Origin: Verrucomicrobiota bacterium
Lineage (GTDB): Bacteria; Verrucomicrobiota; Verrucomicrobiia; Opitutales; Opitutaceae
Direction of reading: 5' to 3'
Length of the DNA stretch: 64,000 nt
NCBI GenBank assembly: GCA_023416735.1
Contig: JAEZGX010000041.1
Span: 1 to 64,000 of the forward strand
Part shown: in pieces, positions 1 through 8,085 of the stretch
How the letters are laid out: the number at the start of each line of letters is the position of its first letter
Numbering within the stretch: the first letter of the stretch is position 1
Notes under the pieces: model-generated
Told to the model about the DNA's origin: nothing
Databases searched by the model: none
The model's input: the letters and a program-made list of their open reading frames with translations, nothing else
Made by a program: the position numbers and the translations under genes

Positions 1-34
1 TTTCCCCCGCACACAACGATGCTCCTCCGCCGCC

Positions 35-685
35 GTGATCGCCCAAACCACAGATATTCGTGTCCATTCTTCCTCGTCCGTGGTTGAAACCGAGGAGCCC
101 CGCGACGCCGTGCCCACCGCCGCCGAACCTCTTTCCGATCACGACCTGATGCTCGCCGTTCGCGATGGCGAGCTCGACGCGCTCGGCGTCCTGTTCGAAC
201 GCCACCACGGCCCGCTCTTCGGCTTCCTCGTCAAACTCACCGGCCAGCGCCCCGCAGCCGAAGATATCACGCAGATCGTTTTCCAGCGGATGCTCAAATA
301 CCGCCACACCTACCGTGACGATGGCAGCTTCACCGCCTGGATGTATCATCTCGCCCGCCGGTGCGCCGCCGATCACTTCCGCAAGTCTTCCTCTTCTCCC
401 GTCCCCACCGACCCGCAAAATTTCGCCGATCGCTCCGACGACCGTCCCAACGCCGGCGACCACGCCGCCGCCCGCGACGAACACGCCCTCCTCCACGTCG
501 CACTCAGCCGCCTCGATCAGGACGCCCGCGAGGTCCTCCTCCTCTCCCGCTTCCAGGAACTCTCCTTCGCCGAAATCGCCTCCATCCTCGAATGCTCCGT
601 TGGCGCCGCCAAGGTCCGCGCCCATCGCGCCCTCAAGGAACTCCGCGACATCTTTCTCACCCTCCAGCGCACCGGCCGCAACTAA
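35..685 (+). CDS. ECF-type RNA polymerase sigma factor
   Basis: A 216-residue sigma-70 family protein of the extracytoplasmic function class; it would direct core RNA polymerase to a small regulon. Region 2 is visible as GVLFERHHGPLFGFLVKLTG followed by AEDITQIVFQRML and the -10-binding stretch FTAWMYHLARRCAADHFRK. Region 4 ends the protein with the helix-turn-helix LSFAEIASILECSVGAAKVR. The frame opens with GTG at 35; the N-terminal 35 residues are Ser/Thr-rich and unconserved, so the true start could be downstream at an ATG near 149. It lies 28 bp upstream of a zinc-binding anti-sigma gene, which is the standard sigma/anti-sigma pairing. The signal it answers is not visible. Confidence 0.9.
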   Translation: MIAQTTDIRVHSSSSVVETEEPRDAVPTAAEPLSDHDLMLAVRDGELDALGVLFERHHGPLFGFLVKLTGQRPAAEDITQIVFQRMLKYRHTYRDDGSFTAWMYHLARRCAADHFRKSSSSPVPTDPQNFADRSDDRPNAGDHAAARDEHALLHVALSRLDQDAREVLLLSRFQELSFAEIASILECSVGAAKVRAHRALKELRDIFLTLQRTGRN

Positions 686-713
686 CCCTTCTCGACGCTC
701 AGACCCTCTCACC

Positions 714-1553
714 ATGAATTGCACCGAAATCCAGGACCGCTTTGCCGAGCTCCTCGATGGCCGTCTCGCCGCCAGCGACACCGCCGCCGTCCGCGCTCAC
801 CTCGCTTCCTGCCCGCAGTGCCAGCGCGAATGCGCCTCGCTCGCGCAAACCCTCTCCGCCCTCGATCGCCTGCCCACGCCCGCGCCCACGCCGCGCCTTC
901 GCGCCAGTTTCTACGCCACGCTCGAGGAGGAAAAAAACTCCGCCGCCAGCATCCGCGCCGCCGTCGAGCGTCGCCAACGCGCCTCTCGCCTCTCCCTCTG
1001 GCGCTGGATCCTCGCCCCCGCCGCAGCCCTCGCCCTCACGCTCGCCGCTTTCTACACCGGCACGCGCTACGGCACGACCAGCGCTCCCGCCCCCACTCCG
1101 GTCGTCGCAACCACCGACGACGACACGAAACGCGAAATCGCCGAACTCCGCGCCCAAGTGGACAAAATGGGCCAGGCCTTCGTCGCCTCGCTCATTCAAC
1201 AGCAATCCACCAACGAGCGTCTTCACGCCGTTCTTACCAAGATCGACCAGCAAAATCCCGACCAGAAAGACCTCGCCGCCCTCGTCGGCGCTCTCGCCCT
1301 CGACCCCAGCGTCAACGTCCGCCTTTCCGCTCTCGATGCGCTCTATCCGCACGCCGAACGCGAACTCGTCCGCAACGGCGTCCTCGCTTCACTTCCACGC
1401 GAGCAAAACCCGCTCGTTCAGGTCGCCATGATCGACTTCCTCGTCGCCGCCCGCGAGCGCAACGCCACCCCCGAGCTTCAAAAGCTCGCCAATAATCAAG
1501 CGATCGACACCGCCGTGCGCGACGCCGCCAAACGCGGCCTCGCCCAACTCTAA
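714..1553 (+). CDS. Zinc-type anti-sigma factor with membrane anchor and HEAT-like C-terminus
   Basis: This 279-residue protein begins with a zf-HC2 / ZAS-type anti-sigma domain: Cys3 and the H29-x3-C33-x2-C36 motif (RAHLASCPQC). A single membrane segment follows at about residues 95-115 (WRWILAPAAALALTLAAFY). A helical, probably coiled region about residues 135-180 leads to a C-terminal part with HEAT-repeat character (LALDPSVNVRLSALDALY, then PLVQVAMIDFLVAARE). The start chosen is the ATG at 714, just after the sigma gene, because it gives the intact Cys3 motif; the frame is open further upstream but that part is a shadow of the sigma gene. It likely holds the sigma factor at the membrane until a signal releases it. 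Confidence 0.85.
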   Translation: MNCTEIQDRFAELLDGRLAASDTAAVRAHLASCPQCQRECASLAQTLSALDRLPTPAPTPRLRASFYATLEEEKNSAASIRAAVERRQRASRLSLWRWILAPAAALALTLAAFYTGTRYGTTSAPAPTPVVATTDDDTKREIAELRAQVDKMGQAFVASLIQQQSTNERLHAVLTKIDQQNPDQKDLAALVGALALDPSVNVRLSALDALYPHAERELVRNGVLASLPREQNPLVQVAMIDFLVAARERNATPELQKLANNQAIDTAVRDAAKRGLAQL

Positions 1554-1604
1554 GTCCTAGGTGCGCTCCGCGCCCCTCAACCTCATCCCTCAACTTTCAA
1601 ATCC

Positions 1605-2633
1605 ATGTCCTCCCTCACCCTCTTCCGTTCCTTCCTCGTCGCCGCCGCGATGACGCTCCTCCTGCTCACCGCCGCCCGCGCCGATGACGACACGTCCTCG
1701 ATCAAGTTCTCCGATCCCTCCAAACCGGGCACACTCAAGATCGCTGTCTCCAACGGCGACGTAAGCGTCCACGGCGCCGACTCCAGCGAGATCACCGTCC
1801 GCTCCTCCGCCGAACCCGAGCGCAAGGAACAACGCCGCGACGGCCTCCGCGTCCTCACCTCCGCCGCCAGCTACTCGCTCAGCGAAAAAGACAATGTCAT
1901 TACGCTCACCCACGGCAGCGGGACGTGGCCCGGCTCCGGCGGAGACTTCGAAATCACCGTCCCGCGCAACACGCACGTCATCATCTCCAACGCCCTCGGC
2001 GGCGACCTCGAAATCGCCGACATCACCGGCGACATCGAAGTCAAAAGCCTCAACGGCTCCGTCTCCCTCGACGGCGTCTCGAGCGGTGCACTGGTCGAAA
2101 CCATGAACGGCGAAATCGAGGTCAACGTCCGCTCCCTCACCCAAAACAAACCGCTCTCCTTCACGTCCATGAACGGCGAGGTCACCCTGCATCTGCCCGC
2201 CGCTACGAATGCCAACGTCCATCTCCGCACGCATAACGGCTCCATCCTCACCGATTTCGACGAACAACAACTCGTCACCAAAACCGTCTCGGCCAAAGGC
2301 CCGCCGCGCGGCCCGATGAACTTCGACTCGGGCGAAATCCGCGCCACCGTTCAAGCCGCCGTCCGCGTCGGCGTCGAAGCCGCCCGCGAAGCCTCTCGCG
2401 CCGCTCGCGATGCCGTCCGCGAAGCCCGCCGCGCTCAAGCCCAAGCAGACGAACATGCCGAAGAGGTTGAGCACGAGTCTGACACGGAACACCACGACAT
2501 CCCCCTCCCTCCCATTCCGCCCCTGCCTCCTGTGACCGGCGGCAAAATTGTCACCGGCACCCTCAACGGAGGCGGCCCCGAAATCCGCATCACCACCATG
2601 AACGGCGACGTCACCCTCCGCCGCGCCGAGTAA
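1605..2633 (+). CDS. Exported DUF4097-type beta-repeat protein
   Basis: A 342-residue protein with a signal peptide (residues 1 to about 26, ending TAARA before DDD). The body has repeated short beta units such as VSNGDVSVHG, SNALGGDLEIADITGD, SLNGSVSLDGV, TMNGEIEV and SMNGEVTLHL, the pattern of the DUF4097/DUF4098 beta-strand repeat (putative adhesin) family. Residues about 245-290 form an Ala/Arg/Glu-rich helix, probably a coiled coil, and the end returns to the beta motif (TMNGDVTLRRAE). It follows the anti-sigma gene by 51 bp in the same direction and probably belongs to that operon, so it may be a sensor or target of the envelope stress system; that role is inference. Confidence 0.75.
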   Translation: MSSLTLFRSFLVAAAMTLLLLTAARADDDTSSIKFSDPSKPGTLKIAVSNGDVSVHGADSSEITVRSSAEPERKEQRRDGLRVLTSAASYSLSEKDNVITLTHGSGTWPGSGGDFEITVPRNTHVIISNALGGDLEIADITGDIEVKSLNGSVSLDGVSSGALVETMNGEIEVNVRSLTQNKPLSFTSMNGEVTLHLPAATNANVHLRTHNGSILTDFDEQQLVTKTVSAKGPPRGPMNFDSGEIRATVQAAVRVGVEAAREASRAARDAVREARRAQAQADEHAEEVEHESDTEHHDIPLPPIPPLPPVTGGKIVTGTLNGGGPEIRITTMNGDVTLRRAE

Positions 2634-2938
2634 GGCGGAAACAAATGCAAGACGGGTCTCCGCCCCCGTCGCAGGCGCGCTCTCCGGGGCGCGCCTTTCT
2701 TTTCTCCATCAGCCGTCAAGCCCCCGCCCGACCGATAGTTCCCCGCTTTCTGCCTCCCATTGCTTCGCTACTACCCTTGCCTCCGTCTGCTTCTCTCTCG
2801 CATCCGTCTCTGCTCGGCCCCATTCACGCCTCTTCGACCTTCGGGTGACTCAAACCATGCGCATCTATGCGTATAGCTTGGGGAGGGTGAAACAACTACA
2901 GTTCCGCCCGGCCCGACCGACCGAACACACCTCCTGCC
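2634..2938. other. Intergenic stretch, terminator only
   Basis: About 305 bases between the DUF4097-type gene and the small ORF at 2939. Apart from the rho-independent terminator at 2674-2704, I recognise no gene, RNA or repeat. Any promoter for the small downstream ORF should lie in the last 100 bases, but I could not pick one out. Confidence 0.5.
2674..2704 (+). terminator. Rho-independent terminator after the sigma/anti-sigma operon
   Basis: A perfect 7-bp stem, GGCGCGC (2674-2680) with GCGCGCC (2689-2695), closed by an 8-base loop and followed by TTTCTTTTC. It sits about 40 bases past the stop of the DUF4097-type gene and closes that operon. Confidence 0.75.
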
Positions 2939-3022
2939 ATGTTAGCCGCCGTCATCATCCTGCTTCTCCTCGTCGTGCTCGTCGCGACCGAATCCGACGT
3001 CTCGCGCGACGGTCAAAACTAA
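2939..3022 (+). CDS. Possible 27-residue single-pass membrane peptide
   Basis: A short ORF from ATG 2939 to TAA 3022. Residues 2-16 are almost all Val, Ile, Leu and Ala (LAAVIILLLLVVLVA), a convincing membrane segment, followed by the polar tail TESDVSRDGQN. It is bracketed by its own terminator downstream (3088-3128) and the terminator of the previous operon upstream, which argues for a separate transcript. No clear ribosome-binding site is present. It could be a small membrane protein or a chance ORF in an untranslated RNA; I cannot name a family. Confidence 0.35.
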   Translation: MLAAVIILLLLVVLVATESDVSRDGQN

Positions 3023-3087
3023 CGCGCCCACCGCCGCTTATCACCCTTCGAGGCGCGCTGCACCGCCGCGCGTCCCCCGAAAATCAA

Positions 3088-3128
3088 CAGGGGCGCCCCC
3101 GCGAAAACGGAAGCGCCCCTGGTTTATT
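3088..3128. terminator. Bidirectional rho-independent terminator
   Basis: A 9-bp stem, CAGGGGCGC (3088-3096) with GCGCCCCTG (3113-3121), with a T-rich run on the plus strand (GTTTATTTT) and TTGATTTT on the minus strand. It lies between the small plus-strand ORF and the minus-strand TonB-like gene and could end both transcripts. Confidence 0.75.
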
Positions 3129-3142
3129 TTCCGAGGTTATTT

Positions 3143-3526
3143 CTAGTTCGCAGCGAATCGCTCACTCGGCGAGATGCGGACCGGCAGGACGACTTTCGTC
3201 GCGACCGCCACTCCATCCTTCTGCGCCGGCGTGAAACGCCACTTCTTCACTGCATCCGTGACCGCTCTCGCGATCGTTGCGTCAGGCGACGAGACGACCA
3301 TCAAGCCGGTCGGCGTGCCCTTCGCATCCACCGTGAACGCGACGTCGACCTTGGCGCCGGCGTAACTCGGGCTGATGCTGGGACTGACCACAGCAACAGG
3401 AACCGGAACTCCGGGAGCCTTGAGCGACGTCTCGATGTAGGCTTCCTCCGGCGTCTTCGCGGAAACCGCGAAGGGCAAGAGGGCACCCATGCTGATCAGG
3501 ACGGCGAGCTTACTGACTGCTTTCAT
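3143..3526 (-). CDS. Secreted TonB C-terminal domain protein
   Basis: A 127-residue protein starting at the ATG at 3526: MKAVSKLAVLISMGALLPFAVSA is a signal peptide, and the rest carries a TonB C-terminal domain (AKVDVAFTVDAKGTPTGLMVV, then AVTDAVKKWRFTPAQKDGVAV), the fold that contacts TonB boxes of outer-membrane receptors. Unlike a classical energy transducer it has no Pro-rich periplasmic linker and its only hydrophobic stretch looks cleavable, so it may be a free periplasmic domain and not an ExbBD-coupled TonB. No exbB, exbD or receptor gene is near. The frame stays open to 3889, but those residues have no family resemblance. Confidence 0.75.
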   Translation of the reverse strand: MKAVSKLAVLISMGALLPFAVSAKTPEEAYIETSLKAPGVPVPVAVVSPSISPSYAGAKVDVAFTVDAKGTPTGLMVVSSPDATIARAVTDAVKKWRFTPAQKDGVAVATKVVLPVRISPSERFAAN

Positions 3527-3954
3527 GTGTGTATAAACTCCGCGGTGAGGCGGAGAGTTTGTGTTCTGTCTTTGGGTTGAACACCCGTCTGCCCCCGCAT
3601 CGCTGCGGTAAAGCCGACGAGCGATTGGCCGCCCGACGCAGAAAACCCGCGCCGAAACAGCCAAAGTCCGTCTTGGGGCAACCCGACCGGCCGCATGCCA
3701 CTCGCCCGCGCACGACCGGAAATTCTTCAGTCGCTTCAAAGAACCGCAGCCTTTGCGACCGCGCCCTTCACCTAGCAGCCCCTGTGCCGTCCTCACAACG
3801 CTCACCGGGTTACGTTCCCGCAACGATTTACCGCTCCCTTGGGCCTCCGCCACCGCGCACTGCCCCTCCCTCTCGCGCAACTGTTTCACATAAATTAATC
3901 CAACCGCCGACTTGCCGCACCGTTCATTCCGCTGTTCCCTCCGCGCTCATCGTA
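3527..3954. other. Intergenic region between divergent genes
   Basis: About 428 bases separating the minus-strand TonB-like gene and the plus-strand desaturase. Both flanking frames stay open through it, but this is expected at such GC content and the translations look random. It should hold both promoters. A short imperfect hairpin (AACTCCGC with GCGGAGAGTT, 3537-3559) lies next to the TonB-like start. I see no RNA gene or repeat. Confidence 0.5.
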
Positions 3955-5148
3955 ATGACATCTCCTTCCGTTTCCCGTCCGACGGGCTTTCTCCAGCGAG
4001 TCCTTACCGCAGTAGCTCAGTGGTTCGATAGTGATCACACCCCCGGTGGCGCCGACAAGATGCGCGCCGAAGAAGACAAGGTCGATTGGGTGCGCTGCAT
4101 CCCGTTCATCATCCTCCACGCCGGCTGTTTGGGCGTGATCTGGGTGGGATGGAGCTGGTTCGCCGTTTGGGCCGCCGTCGCCCTCTACTTCCTTCGCATG
4201 TTCGCCGTCACCGGCATCTACCATCGCTATTTCTCGCACAAGACCTACCACACCTCGCGCGCCGGTCAGCTTTTCCTCGCCCTCTGGGGCGCCACCACCG
4301 TCCAGCGCGGCGGCCTTTGGTGGGCGTATCACCACCGCCACCACCACCAACATTCCGACCACGAAGAAGACGCCCACTCGCCTCACGTCCACGGCTTCCT
4401 GTGGTCGCACATCGGCTGGATCACCAGCCGCCGCAATTTCCCCACCGACTACTCCAAGGTCAAAGACCTCGCCAAATACCCCGAGCTCGTCTGGCTCAAT
4501 CGCTTCGACACCGCCGTCCCCGCTGCCTTCGCCGTCGCCCTCTACTTCTTCGGGGTCGCTCTCGAACGCTATGCTCCCGGCCTCGGCACCAACGGTCCGC
4601 AGATGCTGATCTGGGGCTTCTTCATCAGCACCACCGCCCTTTTCCACGGCACGGCTTGCATCAACTCGATGGCCCACCTCATGGGCAAACGCCGCTACAA
4701 CACCACCGACGACTCCCGCAATAGCTTCATCCTCGCGATTATCTGCCTCGGCGAGGGCTGGCACAACAACCACCACCGCTACCAATCCTGCACCCGCAAC
4801 GGTTTCTACTGGTGGGAAATCGATCCGACTTACTACGGCCTGAAACTCCTCTCCTGGACCGGCCTCATTTGGGACCTCAAGCCCGTCCCGCAGTCCATCC
4901 TCGATGAGGGCATGCGCGCCGAACACGCCGCGTCCGTCGCCGCCGCTCAAAAAGCCGCAGTGATCCACGAAAACTCGCCTTTTAAGAAAGTCGTTCCCGC
5001 CGCCGCCGCTCTGGCGATGGCCACGGTCAACACGTCCTCTGCCGTCGCTCCGAAAAAAGCCGATGGTCCCGCCGTTCACCGCGACGCCACCGAGCAAACC
5101 GCCCCGAACTCCGCGGACCAGCAGCGTCCAAATCCTCCCGTCATCTGA
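3955..5148 (+). CDS. Acyl-CoA / acyl-lipid delta-9-type desaturase
   Basis: A 397-residue membrane di-iron fatty acid desaturase that would insert a cis double bond into acyl chains at the cytoplasmic membrane. All three histidine boxes are present: HRYFSH at residues 90-95, HHRHHHQH from residue 126, and HNNHHR from residue 270. Hydrophobic segments flank them (IPFIILHAGCLGVIWVGWSWF, FAVALYFFGVAL, MLIWGFFISTTALF). The C-terminal 60 residues are Ala/Pro-rich and unlikely to be conserved. The start is set at ATG 3955; ATG 4060 (MRAEEDK) is an alternative that would give 362 residues. A strong terminator follows. It probably adjusts membrane fluidity. Confidence 0.9.
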   Translation: MTSPSVSRPTGFLQRVLTAVAQWFDSDHTPGGADKMRAEEDKVDWVRCIPFIILHAGCLGVIWVGWSWFAVWAAVALYFLRMFAVTGIYHRYFSHKTYHTSRAGQLFLALWGATTVQRGGLWWAYHHRHHHQHSDHEEDAHSPHVHGFLWSHIGWITSRRNFPTDYSKVKDLAKYPELVWLNRFDTAVPAAFAVALYFFGVALERYAPGLGTNGPQMLIWGFFISTTALFHGTACINSMAHLMGKRRYNTTDDSRNSFILAIICLGEGWHNNHHRYQSCTRNGFYWWEIDPTYYGLKLLSWTGLIWDLKPVPQSILDEGMRAEHAASVAAAQKAAVIHENSPFKKVVPAAAALAMATVNTSSAVAPKKADGPAVHRDATEQTAPNSADQQRPNPPVI

Positions 5149-5170
5149 CGCGGGATTTAGTCCCTTCCCA

Positions 5171-5200
5171 AAAGCGCCGCTTCACCCGCGGCGCTTTTTT
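5171..5200 (+). terminator. Rho-independent terminator of the desaturase gene
   Basis: A 10-bp stem, AAAGCGCCGC (5171-5180) with GCGGCGCTTT (5188-5197), running into TTTTTT, 22 bases after the desaturase stop codon. Confidence 0.85.
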
Positions 5201-5391
5201 ATTTCTACCTTCCGCCGCCCACCGATGGAGCAACGGCGTGGGTTCCAAGGTCGCGCCCCGCTTGAACAACAACAGCACCCGCCCCGCCGCTCCCGAATCA
5301 AACGCCTGAAACCGCACCCCGTCGACGCGCGGAACCTCGGGTTTCATTCACCCCACTCAACCCGTCTCGCCCACCTTCGCGACCTCGTTCC

Positions 5392-6159
5392 ATGTCCTTT
5401 CGCCCCCACCTCGTTCTCGTTCTCTTTCTCTTTCTCGTTCTTCCCCCTACCCGCGCCCAAACCCCACCCGATCTCTCCACTCTCCTCGCCGACGCTTCCA
5501 CTGCCGAATCCCGCTTCGATCCCTCCACCGCCCTTTCGCTCTACCGCCGCGCCCTCGTGGCCCGCCCCGACGATCCCGCCCTTCTCGAAAAAATCTCCCG
5601 ACAACTTTCCGATCTCTCGGAAGACCTGCCCCCCACCGAAGCCGACGCCAAAAAAATTCTCCTGACCGAGGCCCTGTCTTTCGCCGAACGCGCCGCCACC
5701 CTCGCCCCCAACGCCACGCACCTCACCTCCGTCGCCGTCTGCCACGGGAAACTCGCCCTGCTTTCCGACACCCGCACTAAAATCGAACGCTCCCGTCTCG
5801 TCCGCGACTTCGCCGAACGCGCCCTCGCCGCCGATCCCAACTACGCCTACGCCCACCACGTCCTCGGCCGCTGGCACCTCGAGGTCGCCACCCTCCACCC
5901 TGCAACGCGTTTCCTCGTCCGCCTCATCTACGGCGGCCTGCCCGACGCCACCACCTCCGCCGCCGTCGCCCACCTCCAGCGCGCGGTCGAACTCGAGCCC
6001 GATCGTCCCTCCCACTACGTCGAACTCGGCTTCGCCTTCCAGTCCGATCGACAACCCGCCGCCGCCCAAACCGCGTTCGCCCGCGCCCTCACCTTGTCAC
6101 CAAAATCGCACTACGACCGCCTCGCCCAATCCCGCGCCCGCGCCGCCCTCGCCCGCTGA
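5392..6159 (+). CDS. Exported TPR-type repeat protein
   Basis: A 255-residue protein with a signal peptide (residues 1-23, VLVLFLFLVLPPTRAQ). The rest is alpha-helical with TPR-like units, for example ALSLYRRALVARPDDPALLE, ALSFAERAATLAPNATHL, FAERALAADPNYAYAHHVLG, AVAHLQRAVELEPDRPSHYVE and AQTAFARALTLSPKSHYDR. The arrangement HHVLGRWHLEVA next to a run about RLIYGGLP resembles the regulator-of-microtubule-dynamics-like TPR proteins, which are widespread in bacteria but not functionally defined there. It probably acts as a periplasmic scaffold. It converges on the rhomboid gene with 6 bases between the stops. Confidence 0.75.
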   Translation: MSFRPHLVLVLFLFLVLPPTRAQTPPDLSTLLADASTAESRFDPSTALSLYRRALVARPDDPALLEKISRQLSDLSEDLPPTEADAKKILLTEALSFAERAATLAPNATHLTSVAVCHGKLALLSDTRTKIERSRLVRDFAERALAADPNYAYAHHVLGRWHLEVATLHPATRFLVRLIYGGLPDATTSAAVAHLQRAVELEPDRPSHYVELGFAFQSDRQPAAAQTAFARALTLSPKSHYDRLAQSRARAALAR

Positions 6160-6165
6160 AGCGCT

Positions 6166-7662
6166 TCAATGGCCGGCGCTCTCGTCCCCGCCCTTCCCGC
6201 GCGCCCGCTCGATCATCCGCTCTTCCGCCGCATAATACCGCCCCGCCGCATCCGGATCTCCCGCCTGCACATCCGCGACAAGCCTCCGGTAATTTTCAAC
6301 TTTCGTTCGCATCAACTCCACCAGGCGTTCGCGCTCTCCATGAGTGCTCGTCCCGTCCGTCAGCTGCAGCGCCCGCAGCTCTCGCGCCCAGCCTTCGTAA
6401 AACGGAATCGCCTCCTCCGTGATCCAAGCGATGAACTCCGCATGCGTCCCGCCCGGCGACTGAAACACCTTCAACGCCTCCTGCTGCCGCTCGAGAATCG
6501 CACTCTCCTTCTTCATCGGCTCGCGCAACGACTCCGCCCAGGCCAGCTCCTCGCGCCAGTTGTAGTTGAATTTTGGACACGCCACTACGCCCGCCGCGAT
6601 CAACCCCGCACCCACCGCCAGCCCCGCCACCGCTCGCTGCCTCCACAACCGCGCCCGCACCGCCAGATCGACCGGCATCGCCATCACCGCGCCCAGCAGC
6701 AATCCGCTGAAAAACCCGCCGCCATGCGCCGCGTTGTCGATCCCGGGATGAGCCACGCCATACAACAGATTGAATCCCGCGAACCACGCGGTGCTCATCA
6801 GCAGCGGTCGCAACACGGTCCGCGGAATCGCCCGCCGCTCCCGCAGCGCAAACCAGCCGAGCATCCCATACACGCCGAACACCGCTCCCGACGCGCCCGC
6901 GCTCCACACGCGATCGCCGTTCCACCCGATGCTCGCGAGACTTCCCACCACGCCGCAGACGAAATACGCCACGGCAAACATCCTTACTCCCAACAGCCGC
7001 TCCACCAGATGCCCCACTTGAAAGAGCGCCCACATGTTGAACAGCAGGTGCATCAATCCGTAGTGCAGAAACATGCTCGTCACGAGCCGCCACCACTCGC
7101 CGTTCGTCGTCGCGGCCCCGTTGTTGGCTCCAAATTTCCAATACACCGCCATATCCGCGGTCTCGAACCAGCCCGCCCCGAGCAATCCCATCGCCACGAA
7201 TGCCACCACATTAGCCGCGATGATCACATTCGTCGGCGATCTCCACTCTGATCGCGCCCCGGGCAACTCGCGCAGCTTCCCCGTAAAGGTCTCCGTCGCC
7301 ACATACTCCGCGTCCCGCTCCACCGGCAACCGCTGCAACACCGCCCACGCGTTCGCCTCATCCTCGCAGTAAAACACGAATTGCCCCGCCCGTTTTCCCG
7401 GCGCGACGTGTCGATCGAACTCCACCCGCCGCCCCACCGCTCGCGCATTCACGATCTCGCCGAACCCCACCGTCAGCTCCACCGGGACGCCCAGCATCTT
7501 TCGCTGCTTCCCCGCAAACACACACGTCCCCGCGACTGCATCAATCGTCAGCGTTCCGCCGCCTTTCAATGTCCGGTTGAACGCCGCCTCACCGCGCGCC
7601 TCATAGGAAATCGCAAAATTCTCCGGCACCGCGTTCGTCATCTTGTTGTTTGCAATGCTCAT
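6166..7662 (-). CDS. Rhomboid-family intramembrane serine protease with extra N-terminal domain
   Basis: A 498-residue protein starting at ATG 7662. The rhomboid core has the catalytic serine in GASGAVFG (Ser258) and the partner histidine in DNAAHGGG (His313), with the upstream conserved stretch LVTSMFLHYGLMHLLFNMWALFQVG typical of the L1/TM2 region. Six or seven membrane helices lie between residues about 145 and 370. Residues about 15-130 form a soluble domain of beta character (GEIVNARAVGRRVEFDRHV, FVFYCEDEANAWAVLQRLP) reminiscent of PH/GRAM-like folds. Residues 375-498 are a helical cytoplasmic or periplasmic tail. It would cleave membrane-anchored substrates; the substrate is unknown. 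Divergent from the DUF1328 gene. Confidence 0.85.
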   Translation of the reverse strand: MSIANNKMTNAVPENFAISYEARGEAAFNRTLKGGGTLTIDAVAGTCVFAGKQRKMLGVPVELTVGFGEIVNARAVGRRVEFDRHVAPGKRAGQFVFYCEDEANAWAVLQRLPVERDAEYVATETFTGKLRELPGARSEWRSPTNVIIAANVVAFVAMGLLGAGWFETADMAVYWKFGANNGAATTNGEWWRLVTSMFLHYGLMHLLFNMWALFQVGHLVERLLGVRMFAVAYFVCGVVGSLASIGWNGDRVWSAGASGAVFGVYGMLGWFALRERRAIPRTVLRPLLMSTAWFAGFNLLYGVAHPGIDNAAHGGGFFSGLLLGAVMAMPVDLAVRARLWRQRAVAGLAVGAGLIAAGVVACPKFNYNWREELAWAESLREPMKKESAILERQQEALKVFQSPGGTHAEFIAWITEEAIPFYEGWARELRALQLTDGTSTHGERERLVELMRTKVENYRRLVADVQAGDPDAAGRYYAAEERMIERARGKGGDESAGH

Positions 7663-7751
7663 CGCTGAAGATCGGCAAACTGCCAGCCGCCTCGCCGCTG
7701 GCAAGTGACACCGCCTCGGAACGCCCAACCTCCGCCTCGGTCTGTCTTCGC

Positions 7752-7946
7752 ATGCTGAAGTGGGCCCTCATCTCCGCGATCATCGCCATCGTCGCCGGCG
7801 CCTTTGGCTTCGGCTTCATCGCCGGCGCCGCCGCCGGCATCGCCAAGTTCCTCTTCTTCCTCTTCCTCGCCATCTTCCTGATTCTGCTGATCTCCGCCCT
7901 CGTCGTCGGCCGCAAAGTGAAATCCGCCTTCCGCCGCGACGACTAG
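7752..7946 (+). CDS. DUF1328 small membrane protein (YtjA-like)
   Basis: A 64-residue protein beginning MLKWALISAIIAIVAGAFGF. It has two hydrophobic helices joined by the conserved GFIAGAAAGIAKFLFFLF region and ends with a basic tail (GRKVKSAFRRDD), the DUF1328/UPF0391 pattern. The frame is open upstream to 7650, but the family start is the ATG at 7752. Function is unknown; relatives are often stress-induced. A second family member occurs at 33108-33269 on the minus strand beside dps. Confidence 0.85.
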   Translation: MLKWALISAIIAIVAGAFGFGFIAGAAAGIAKFLFFLFLAIFLILLISALVVGRKVKSAFRRDD

Positions 7947-8085
7947 CCGCGACGCTCCCATCGCGCCCGGCACGTGCAACGCGCACTCCGCACCTAGCGA
8001 GCGTCAGCGCGCCCGTCGATTTTCACGTCGCCCCCGCGCTCACATAGGTTGCCACCCGCCGTTCCACGCGTTTCCTCCCTCGCGC

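Noticed and set aside
165..713. Upstream extension of the anti-sigma reading frame
   Set aside because: It overlaps the sigma gene in another frame and reads as Ser/Pro/Arg-rich noise; the zinc motif begins only after ATG 714.
4006..4032. tRNA-like D-arm sequence (TAGCTCAGTGGTTCGA)
   Set aside because: It matches the start of a tRNA, but there is no anticodon arm, T arm or acceptor pairing in the following bases, and it lies in the N-terminal coding part of the desaturase gene.
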